Shown here in pieces: positions 33,442 to 42,685 of a stretch of 64,000 nt of DNA. Positions within the stretch are counted from its first letter, which is position 1, and each line of letters starts with the position of its first letter. The translations under genes and the position numbers were made by a program. Source of the stretch: Zygnema cylindricum. Its lineage: Eukaryota; Streptophyta; Zygnematophyceae; Zygnematales; Zygnemataceae. The stretch spans positions 177,685 to 241,684 of the forward strand of contig JBBHKE010003105.1 in NCBI GenBank assembly GCA_037447655.1, given 5' to 3'. The notes under the pieces are model-generated. The model saw only the letters and a program-made list of their open reading frames with translations, was not told the origin of the DNA and searched no databases.

Positions 33442-34734
33442 CAGGGAAACTGCAACTGCTGGAGGATGTCGTGGGTCTCCTCGCGGTATTCCTCGAATTC
33501 TTGTCGCAGGATGTCGAGTTGATTTTGGAGCTGCTCACATCGAGTCTCCAGCAGCGCAATATGGTGGTCTGCCGCTGCCACGCGCCTCCGAGCGATTCGC
33601 TCCCGCACTTAGTCCTCCCCCTCCTCTGGTTCCGTAGTTGGTTCTTCGGGTGGCGGAGAAATGGCAGCCAGTGCTTGTGCTTCAGGTGCCAGAACTTGGG
33701 GATCTTTGGGTTCCTCGACTCGCTACTCTTCTTCCGCCACTTCCTCTTCTGGTTCTCACCGAGGTACCTTCCTTAATTTAAAGGAAATGTGTTTTCGGGT
33801 TGCTCAGGCCCGCTGCAAAGCGTTCTTCCGGGCCAACTTGAGTGCACGTACCTCTGATGTGACCTCTGCCCGAGAGATGATGTCGTGAAGGCGGACATCC
33901 TAAATGTGATAGTGGCGGAGTAACCCGGGAACATCCACCCTGTAACGGTAGTGATCTTCCACCACCTCCACAAACGATGAGGCATGGGGGTTTAGCTGCA
34001 CATAACCCTTGTGGTTGTTCCCCAGGTCCTTTGTCCTCATAAAATTCCAGGCCGGGTGTGATGGTACGTCGGCGGGGAAATAGATAGTGTCCCCGAGCTT
34101 TCCGGTACGCCACTTTTCGGGCCACTTTGAAGGGTTCCAATAAAAGCGCTTCCCGACGTTGAAGGTAAGATCCGGATGCCGGGTGTCACTAGGGAGTGGA
34201 AAGAGATAATCGGGAAATTCTTCCCCTTTTTCACTCTCTTCACCCGTGTCCTCTCGTCCCCCTCGAAGGAGAAACACATCGTTACCGCTGGGGTACTGTG
34301 CCTCCGCCTTCTTTTCTGCAATTTCAGAAGACTGCTCATCTGCGGTACTCTCCTTATTGGGGTCCCGCATCACCTCTACATCCGAGGTGCGCTCCTCAAT
34401 TGGCGGAGGTGTTGGGTCTTGCTCTCGCTCCTCCGCCTCCGAGAGCTCATGATCTTCCTCATCCTCCTAATCCATTTCCCAAATTAGGGTTGTATTCGGG
34501 CACCAGTGAATTTTCTGACCCTTCCCCTCCACTGGTTTGTGCCGGCCCTTCCTCGCTGCTAGCTGTTTCCTCCGGTTGTGGCTCCGCTTCTACCTCTCTC
34601 CTCCGGTGTGCCTCTACCATGGCCTCTACCATTGCCTTTGCCGCCACTAACAATCTATCGGGACGGGGCACATCCCCTTGCCCCACACGTACCAGTCTCC
34701 ACCTCTTTGGTGGTAGGGAGGACGACGACGCCAT
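33442..34734 (-). pseudogene. Gypsy ORF3, copy in unit 2 (unknown function)
   Basis: Starts at the ATG of 34734 (MASSSSLPPKRW) and, across frameshifts, runs to the same QLQFP-type end as the unit 1 copy just before the purine tract. Segments: acidic N-terminal part (34734-34459), middle block with YWNPSKWPEKWRTGKLGDTI (34373-33900), the block FVEVVEDHYRYRVD, a basic helix and a glutamate-rich C-terminal coiled coil. A stop lies near 33900 and a frameshift near 34460. The reading order is the same in both copies, which supports a real gene of about 430 codons in the ancestor. Confidence 0.62.
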
Positions 34735-34855
34735 GGATGCTGTCGTATAGGACAATTCAGGTAATTCAAGAAGCGAAGGTAAGCTAGTTGTGCCGAGTGA
34801 AAGACTCTCTAAATTGCTCGGACTGGGTTGGTCGCAAAAGCAGATGGCGACTTTA

Positions 34856-35410
34856 TCATGGAGGGTTGAGGGTTTCACGATTGGAGTCCTCCATGCTGTC
34901 GCAGCGTGCGAGAGTATCGCATGGTCCAACCTTTAGTAACTTGCGCTGTTGCGACGACACTGAGTGTTCGTCGTTACCAGTGTGGCAAGATACAACTGCG
35001 CCGTTGCTCATTTTTGTCAGCGTAGCGACAGCGTTGCGATTCTTTGACCGCACCGCAATAACGCTGCGCTTCGGTGGTTGCGCAACCACAGCGCTACGGT
35101 CCGGTAACATCGCCACTGCGTTGCTTCGCCGCGTCCCGAATATGATTGCGATGGTTGCTACACCGCGATTCGCTCCTTTACCGCGTCCATTGCGATTGCC
35201 CCTCTGGTAAAGCCGAGTGTCCTCACTCTGCTTAAACCGGCGTAGCAACTCAAGTGAGTGCAGATCTTCATCGTCCACCTAAAAGTCGTCCTCAACTCCG
35301 TAGCTCTTCTAACGTACCAAATATTGGCTGGAGGTAGAATGACGAGAGCGACGTGACTGAAGGATCTCTTCCACCTCATACTCGTCCGAAGTTCCCCGAA
35401 TGGGTGGCAA
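34856..35410 (-). pseudogene. Gypsy unit 2: chromodomain, degraded
   Basis: YEVEEILQSRRSRHSTSSQY followed by LVR, a stop, KSYGVEDDF, a stop, and VDDEDLHSLELLRRF is the same chromodomain as in unit 1, with the tryptophan positions of the WKGY and SWV motifs lost to stops. A basic tail with repeated R-S/A-V words follows. Confidence 0.82.
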
Positions 35411-35419
35411 ACGGGTATT

Positions 35420-36520
35420 CGGTCGTCAATTGGGAAAAATCGAATCGGGATCGCGAAAAGGTTTTAGAAGGGAAACATGGAAGTTATTGTGGATATGCCA
35501 CTCCCTCGGTATATCCAACTTATAAGCCACCTCGCCCACCCGTGAAAGAACGGTGAACGGGCACGTGAACTTCGGTTCCAATTTTGTAAAGAGGGCACCC
35601 GGTAATGATAAGTTTGCCATACTAAGGCGAACCTTATCACCCACGTGAAAGCGGTGTCCTTTTGGTGAGTGTCGGCCTGCGACTTTTGCCGATCCTTTGC
35701 AAGCTGAGCGCCTTTGCCGTTTTTTCCAGATTCTCTTGCATCGTTTTGGCAAAATCGAGGGCTACGAGTGCAGGGCAGTCCGCTACCAACAAATTTTGAT
35801 GAATTATGGGCTGTCGATTATTGAGGGAGAATGGTGTAGCGTTCGTTGACGAGTGCACCCCACTGTTGTACGCCACTTCGATTGCCGTTAAATGGTTCAC
35901 CCAATCCTTTTGGTGTACCGATACGTACGCCCGCAAAGCCTCCTTCAAAGTCCGATTCACCCTTTCAGTCTGACCATCCGTTTGAGGGTGGTAAGCTGTG
36001 GATATGGCCAACTCCGTTCCACACAGCTCAAACAGGTTTCTCCAAAAGTGGCTCACGAACTTCCGATCGCGGTCGTTGACGATTCTTTTCAGAAGTACGT
36101 GATGACGGGCGAAAGAATAAGTCTGCCACCTCCCGCGTTGTGGTTGTGGTTGTCGTGGGTAGAAAATGCGTCATTTTTGTTCGATAATCCACAACGACGA
36201 AGATAGAGTCATAGCCCTCCCGAGTCAACGGAAGAGCCACGATGAAATCCATCGAAATCGCCTCCCAAGGAACCGTTGGTATCGGAAGGGGTTGTAACAG
36301 ACCCTTTTACCCCGATTCCGATTTATTCCTATTACAAGAGTCACACGTCCCGACATAATCCGCTTTGTCTCGAGTCATGTTCGACAAATAATATGCCTCA
36401 GCGACACGTGCCGTTGTTTTATCTCGCCCGAAATGTCCGCTGAGGGGTTCGTTATGACACATTTAAAGTATCGCATGACGTAACTATTGGTTTGTCGGAA
36501 CGTAAAGTTTGGTTGTCTGA
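35420..36520 (-). pseudogene. Gypsy unit 2: integrase
   Basis: The zinc-binding HHCC region is visible at about 36470-36320 (CHNEPLSGHFGRDKT ... CDSC), then the core from MDFIVALPL at 36252, the TAYHPQTDGQTERVN segment in 36056-35637, and the C-terminal GDKVRLSMANLSL and FHVSLLKPF at 35752-35426. Several frameshifts and stops interrupt it. Confidence 0.88.
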
Positions 36521-36529
36521 CTTGGTCTG

Positions 36530-37260
36530 TACCGCCACATACCATTATCTGTTCGAATTAACACCTTCCGTTTAATGAGTTCATTGATTGTCTGGTCTTC
36601 GTCGTAAGCAGCCTTGATTCTACTCAACCACTGCTCGTCCACTTGTACCGTACTGGTGACTGCGCTGAGTGTCGCATCTTGTGCTGCGTCTGACGCAACC
36701 GTGTTCTTTTTCACAGAATTTGCGCTTTTATCCTGCTATGCTTACGATCGTTGCTCAGTCACCGGCGCAGCTACGCTGGGTCTCCTAGACAGCACATCCG
36801 TCGGGTTCGTCTTTCCGGGCTTGTACTCAATAACGAGTTCTAGCCCGAAGGTCTGAAAAAATGTCATCCAACGCACTTGTTTCTTGGACAACTTCGGCTG
36901 TGTTTGTAGATACTGTAGGGCGTGGTGATCAGTGATGACTGTGATCCGCTTCCCTTGGACGTAACACTTCCAAACTTCCTGCGCATTTATGATTGCGATT
37001 GTTTCTTTCTCATATGTGGCCTAGTTAAGCTCCGCTGCCTTTAGTTTACGACTGTCCTAGGCAATGGGTTGGAGGCCTCTTCCTTGATCCTGCATAAGGA
37101 TCACTCCAATAGCCGTATCGCTAGCGTCGGTGATTATCGTCCAAGGCAAGTCCGGGTCGGGAATAGCTAACACAGAGGCGGTAACCAACCGCTCCTCCCT
37201 TGCGCCGATTTCCACTCATAAGGCACGTCACTCTTGAGTAATTATGTGAGTGGTGCAGCA
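36530..37260 (-). pseudogene. Gypsy unit 2: RNase H
   Basis: The minus strand reads TDASDTAIGVILMQDQG near 37130, then KLKAAELN, INAQEVWKCYVQGKRIT and VITDHHALQYLQTQ near 36920, then a linker PGKTNPTDVLSRR. This matches the Ty3/Gypsy RNase H. Stops and frameshifts occur, and the frame with MKKNTVASDAAQD (36714-36484) leads to integrase. Confidence 0.82.
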
Positions 37261-37289
37261 ATTTTTTGGAAACCCTTCAACAAAAAGAC

Positions 37290-38100
37290 GATAGTAGGAT
37301 CATAATCCAAGAAGGCTGCGTAACTCCGTAATGTTCGCCGGCTGCGGCCACTCCTTCAATGCCCTAGTTTTATTCGGATCCACAGCGATGCCATCCCGAC
37401 TCTCCACATGGCCCACAAAATCAATTTTCTCCTTCAAGAAGTTGCATTTACTTCTTTTTGCGTACAACTGGTTCCCTCGAAGGACTTCTAAGACCGTCCG
37501 CAGATGCTTCATATGATCCTCCAGTGTGTGGCTATACACCAAGATGTTTTCTAGAAAGACGATTACAAACGCGTCCAAATATTGCCGAAAGATGGAATTC
37601 ATCATATGCATAAAAGTGGTCGGTGCATTAGTCAACCCGAACGGCATAACTCGAAACTGGAAATGGTCGTACCGAGTTCTAAACGCCGTCTTTTCCACAT
37701 CTTCCTCGACAATTGTAATCCGGTGATAACCGCTCCGCAAATCTATCTTAAAAAAATATTTAACACCTCGTAGTCGATCCAACAATTCGTCTATCCTCAG
37801 TAGAGGGTACGCATTCTTCACCGTTAACTTGTTTAGCACTTGGTAATCCACACACATACTGAAACCTCCATCCTTCTTATTTACGAAGAGGACGGGGGCT
37901 CCATATGGTGACTTGTTCGGTTCGATTGCCTCGGCTTCGACCAACTTCGCAAGTTGCTTTTTGAGTTCGTCTAATTCGGTGTAACTCATCTTGTACATCC
38001 GGTTAGCCGCAGGTACCGCTCGGGGAACAAGCTCTATCTTATGGTCTACCTCGCGCTTTGGAGGTAATTCTTCTGGGAGTTTCGAGGAAAAACATCTAGG
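37290..38100 (-). pseudogene. Gypsy unit 2: reverse transcriptase, active site mutated
   Basis: Open over most of its length with [27 protein letters not shown] and [12 protein letters not shown]. The catalytic box reads [10 protein letters not shown] instead of [10 protein letters not shown] of the neighbouring copy, so both catalytic aspartates are replaced (E and N). The enzyme would be inactive. Confidence 0.9.
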
Positions 38101-38720
38101 TACTCCTCGAGAAGTTTTGTCACGACTTCCGGAGCCTCTTCGCAAGTCTTTCCAATGTCGTCACTTTCTTTTGAGTCGAAGTCGGGGTCTTTCTTCTTCC
38201 ATTCCTCCGGAATATCCTCCTTCGCCTCCTCCATAGGCTGGACGACAGCCATAACAATCGTTTCCCCCTTCTTGAGTGCCCTCTTTAGCTGTAAGGCCGA
38301 ATGTAAGAGTCCCTCTTGCGCTCCCTTACCAGCCGCTCCCGCTTTTACCTCAAACTCCACTTCACCTTTCTTCACTCTCATGTCGCCACTTCTCCAATCG
38401 ATCGTCGGATTCCATTTTTGTAGTCACGCCTTCCCCAAGATTTCCTCATGTCCTCCAAGAGGTAATACATGAAGTGTGTGGTACAATTGAAACTTTCCAA
38501 TCCCGATGCGTAACCTCAAAGTACGACGGGTAATGGCTTGGGAACTTCCGTCGGCCAATTATACTGATTGACGATCCTTTAGCACCACGAGAGGAAGTTT
38601 CAACCTTTAGACCATCACCTCGTTGATGAAATTCCTCGATGCACCGAAGTCCACCATAAAACTAGCTGCACTCACTTCGATTCGACCCCGAAATGTCAAA
38701 GGGTCTCCTCCTTCATCAAC
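38101..38720 (-). pseudogene. Gypsy unit 2: protease and linker
   Basis: The protease active site reads FMVDFGASRNFINE, with the serine of D-S-G changed to phenylalanine, at about 38670-38630. Downstream sequence is frame-shifted. The acidic linker (38381-38046) matches unit 1. Confidence 0.8.
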
Positions 38721-39690
38721 TAATTTCATGACGTTAAGTTTGCCCTTTTTGGAACCTCCCCGTTTTAGGCACTCTCGGGCCATATGGTTCAGGGAACCGC
38801 ATTGGAAACATAAGATGTTTTGCCTCTTCCGTTGGAGCTCCTTGGGGGACAAGTCGTTGGTCTTGACTTTGGTAGTCTTCTTCTTTTTCTGCAGCACGTT
38901 GACCACCTCTTTATCCTCATCAACTGCTTCGAGCTCCATGGGAGTCGGACCATCATCGGGTCAACCTCCTCCGCCGTTGCTCGACCCATAATGGTAGGGT
39001 CTACGAAAAGTGAAGTCTACCGAATCGGTTCGTTCAGCAAACTGAATGATTACCGAGAGACTAGGAGCTGTACTTTCCTGAGCCAGCCATTGCTCCACAT
39101 CCCTACGAATGGATGACTTAAGCCCCTTCACGTAGCGATCCAGGGCCTCATCCTCCGTCATCGTAGGTATTTGAACTTTGCACTCCAAGAACTGCTGTGT
39201 AAACTCCAACATTGAAGTTCGTTGCCTCAACATTGCAATTTTATCTCTTGCGGCCTTAACCGTATTGACGGGTTGCCAAGAGTCACGGAGGAGTTGAATG
39301 AAAAGAGTCCAACTAGTCGCTATCTCATCATTTCCCACCAATGTCCTCCACCATGCTCCCGCTGCCCCTTTTAGAAAACCACCCGCATAATGAATCTTCT
39401 CTCGGTCTGATAGGCTAGGAAATTTTTTGAGATAGTTCGCAATCAAAAACAACCACGTGTTCAGGTTCTTGTGTATAGCACGGTCGAACTCGTCGGCAAG
39501 TCTTAGCTTCGTTCTCCTTAAGTCTCTCTCCATGCCTCCATGGGGTCGTTCCCCAAGACGAAATTCCAATGTTGCGACGGTGTTGCTCAGTTGCGCATTC
39601 TGTAATCTCACGTTTTCTAACTCCTAGAGAACTTGCGCTAACATTTTCGTGGTGGATACGCCGTGTTCGTCCATGCTGTCGGGTCACGAG
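38600..39690 (-). pseudogene. Gypsy unit 2: gag and CCHC knuckle
   Basis: ORF 39611-38961 holds the retrotransposon gag core (FPSLSDREKIHYAGGFLKGA, AWWRTL, RQRTSMLEFTQQFLECK, DRYVKGLKSSIRRDV). The knuckle CFQCGSLNHMAREC follows in ORF 38939-38607. It is the best preserved gag of the two Gypsy units. Confidence 0.88.
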
Positions 39691-39694
39691 GAAT

Positions 39695-39707
39695 GGCTCT
39701 GATACCA
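39695..39707 (-). other. Gypsy unit 2 primer-binding site
   Basis: TGGTATCAGAGCC on the minus strand, one base after the LTR end, is complementary to the 3' end of initiator tRNA-Met. Confidence 0.92.
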
Positions 39708-39708
39708 G

Positions 39709-40174
39709 TGTAATAGAGACAAAAATCCACAATGCACAGCGAAATATACCAAAGATCTCCTCGTAGCAACAGCAAGAACACCCCGCAAGGACAGGTAAAG
39801 GTTGCGATTTATTACTCGGGAGAAGATTACAACATTCAGCGCTCGCTGCGAAGGTTTATTCAAAGAGTCTGTCCTTGCACTATGTCTGCTCCACTATTTA
39901 AACTAACTCCGGCTAGTCAACCCATTACTGTACACTGTACACGTGGACCTTCGCGGTCAAACGAGATCTATCCAAAATATCTTTCCAGAACTTTTCAGTT
40001 CAATCTACATTCTGCAGCGTTGCTATGCTGTGCTGCCAAGTTGCTACGCTACTAAACTAAGTTGCTACGCTGCTATGTTGCCCTGGCCTGGAATCGCAGC
40101 TGCGCTGCTCTGCAACCGCAACTATAGCAGCCTAGTTCTAGCCACCAAGTACTCAACTATGTAACCTTGTTACA
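39709..40174 (-). repeat. Gypsy unit 2 5' LTR
   Basis: 466 bp, minus strand TGTAACAAGG ... TTACA. It carries the same TTGCTACGCTGC-type patch as the other two LTRs (about 40015-40120). Confidence 0.92.
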
Positions 40175-40990
40175 CATGTCACTCCGAGAAAAATAAGAAT
40201 TTAGTACGGGTACATAGTTTGCAAAATTTTATGAGCACATCGAATTATCTTTACCTTACTATTATTTACATCAACCTCAAACTTAGGATGTAATGTAGTT
40301 TGGCGACTTCCTCTTTTAGATCGATTGCTACGTCATACCAGCTCATCTTCATACTCCTTTTGAAACGGACTTGAGAGTTAATCAGTAAAAGTAACACATG
40401 AACAAAGAGTAGGAAAACGTGAATTTTGAACATTTTTGTTACAAGGGAGAGTACACGCCATTTTTTTTTTGCCTATCATACGCAAGTACGGAAAATAATT
40501 TGCAAAGGTCTCTAACCTCCACTTTTATTAATGGGTCTTAACCTCCACTTTTATTCATTGGTGATAACCTCCACTTTGAATCATAGGTCCTTTGCAAAAG
40601 TTTACGTCCCTCGTCGCCTCTCTCCCTCCCACTCCCACTATCGCTCCCCTCTCCCTCTTCTTGGAACGAAACCTGCCAATATTGGCATATTGAGTGACAA
40701 ACAAAAGAACAAAAGAGAGAAACCATGGCAAAAAGAAGTAGAATTAATGACGTCCATGTTGTCACAAGTGAGCATGATGTCACAAATGTCACAAAAACCT
40801 AAACATGTGCCAATATTGGCATATCGAGTGACAAACAAAAAAACAAAAGAGAAACCATGGCAAAAAGATGTAGAATTAATGACGTCGATGTTGTCACAAG
40901 TGAGCATGAAGTCACAATGTCACAAAAACCTAAACATCTCCAATGTCACAGAAAAGATTACAGTAGATGTCTATAACGTCACAAAAAATG
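40175..40990. other. Gene-free stretch with a 130-bp tandem duplication
   Basis: 40676-40806 and 40809-40937 are near-identical direct copies (CCAATATTGGCATAT... to ...CACAAAAACCTAAACAT). A shorter three-copy repeat of AACCTCCACTTTTAT lies at 40515-40577. The 180-codon ORF at 40531-41073 is a by-product of the duplication and has no recognisable domain. Confidence 0.6.
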
Positions 40991-40999
40991 GATGTCCAC

Positions 41000-41157
41000 T
41001 ACACCGCGAATCGCTATTAGCGTACATGACGCTAATTGGGGTACCCCTTTTTTTGGGGCAAATTCTCAAATAGAATAAAGTTTTCGGGTACATGGGCTCA
41101 AAGCCTTATAGTCATTAACGTCAAAATCAGCAATATTGAAACTACAGTATTTCATGC
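41000..41157. mobile_element. TACACCG-family element, one end only
   Basis: Begins TACACCGCGAATCGCTATTA, then GCGTACATGACGCTAATTGG. It matches the ends at 50300 and at 353 (reverse). It abuts the complete element at 41158; no right terminus of its own is seen. Confidence 0.55.
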
Positions 41158-41376
41158 TACACCGTGTATCGCTATTAGTGTAAATCATTTTTATGCCACT
41201 TAAAACAACTTTTCTCCGTACACACTTGTCCGATGTACAATTCCAGACCGCCAATCGGAAGCTAAGAATCTAACGTTTCGATCTCAACCGTCCGATCCAC
41301 AATCGGACAGTGTGTACGGAGAAAAGATGTTTTAAGTGACAAAAAAACATTAACACTAATAGCGATTCACGGTGTA
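41158..41376. mobile_element. TACACCG-family foldback element, 219 bp
   Basis: The left end TACACCGTGTATCGCTATTA is the imperfect inverse of the right end TAATAGCGATTCACGGTGTA. Complementarity continues inward (CTTTTCTCCGTACACAC ... GTGTGTACGGAGAAAAG), so most of the element folds on itself. It is the same length as 53455-53672 (218) and 63480-63698 (219). No coding capacity. Confidence 0.88.
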
Positions 41377-41530
41377 GCGATTCCAAAATAGAATCGGTAC
41401 CGATTCGTGGCAATAACTTACGGCGCCGTACCGCATAGCGCCCTCTTTCATAAACCCCCTCCGTCACGTCACGTCTTTGTTTTCTATCTCGTCTTTGTAC
41501 CTATCACCTCCGCAACCCTGAAAAAGCTCG

Positions 41531-41532
41531 CG

Positions 41533-41575
<43 letters not shown>

Positions 41576-42130
41576 CACCTGTCCTCTCTCCCTCCTTCCT
41601 CCTTCCCTCTCCTCTTCCTCGCATTTTCTTTGCTCTGTATCGCTCTCCTTTCCTTCTCCATCGATCTAGCAGACAGACCTGATGCGGCCAAATCGGAACA
41701 GATGACTTCAGAATCCGTACTATCGTCCGTATCTCCATTGCGTATGTACAGGATTCCTGGTCTTTCCATGTTTTCCATTTGTTCATCCTTCATCTCGTGT
41801 CCTCTCTCTCGCTCCTTTTTCCTTCCTTTCCTTCCCTCTCTTCCTCCTCCCTCTCTTCTCTGTCTCTCCATCTCTCTCTCCCTCCGTCCCTCCTTCCTCC
41901 TCCCTCCTCCCTCTCTCCCTCTCCTTCCTCTTCCTCTCCTCTCCTCTCTTCTCTCTCTCTCTCGCTCCTCATCCTCTCTCTCTCTCTCTCTTCTCCCCTC
42001 TCCCCCCTCTCCCTCTCTCTCTCTCCCCCCCTCCCCCTCCCCTCTCTCTCCCTCTCCTCTCCCTCCTCTCTCTCTCCCTCTCCCTCTCCCTCTCTCCTCT
42101 CTCCCCCCACTCTCTTTATCTCTCTCGCTG
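41531..42130 (+). repeat. Pyrimidine (CT-rich) tract upstream of eIF4E
   Basis: Two long CT-rich blocks, 41531-41630 and 41800-42130, flank about 170 bp of mixed sequence. Long ORFs on both strands are low-complexity artefacts. CT-rich leaders are common in plant genes, so part may be promoter or 5' UTR of the downstream gene, but no exon 1 is visible. Confidence 0.75.
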
Positions 42131-42685
42131 GCTCGCTCTCTCACCCTTTCAGAACTAGTTCTAAAATTTGGCCAAAAAATCATTGGGTTTGTCTTTTTCA
42201 CCTTTGTTCATTAGGGTTGATTCATTGGAATTTGTTGTTTTTGCTCCAAATTTATTTCTGTAAATTTTAGGGTTTTGATTCTTCAACTTGTATTTTCTTT
42301 ATGTTTCTCAATTGGTGATTTTGTCTCTGTGAGAGAGGAGGGGATGGGAGAATAGGAAATAAGAGGGAATGAGTGGGAGGGAGTTGGGAGGAGGGAGTGG
42401 AAGGGAGAGAGCGGAAGAGGAGAAAGACTTTACTCGTAAAAGAAACAAGGGAAAAAAAATTGATTTCACAAATTTGTTTTCCCCCTTTTTTTTTTGAATA
42501 GAAGCATTTTGTCCCACGATATCGTGCCTCTTAGTTGAATAATTTTTAAAACATTTCTAGGCGGAGAAAACCAGATTTTTTTTTTTTTAAAGAAAACAAA
42601 CTTTGGACGTACAATGTAAACAAGGATATTTTTAAATAACAATGTCTGTCTTTCTTTCTTTTCATTTCTTTTCTCAATAAATCAG

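Larger units (their letters stand above)
32909..40174 (-). mobile_element. Gypsy chromovirus unit 2, 7.27 kb
   Basis: Structurally full-length minus-strand element: 5' LTR 39709-40174, primer-binding site, gag, knuckle, protease, RT, RNase H, integrase, chromodomain, ORF3, purine tract, 3' LTR 32909-33396. All genes carry stops or frameshifts. No target duplication is expected on the left because the 3' LTR is shared with unit 1, and the outermost flanks (before 8868, after 40174) do not match. Confidence 0.9.

Noticed and set aside
33442-34734. Retroviral envelope gene in the Gypsy ORF3 position
   Set aside because: The position would suit an envelope, but no signal peptide, membrane segment or cleavage-like site is visible; the content is acidic and coiled coil.
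40531-41073. 180-codon plus-strand ORF
   Set aside because: It spans a tandem DNA duplication and a foldback element end, and has no recognisable domain.
41464-42270. ORFs of 100-245 codons over the CT-rich tract
   Set aside because: Low-complexity R/E/G or S/L/P translations of a pyrimidine tract, open on both strands, with no domain.
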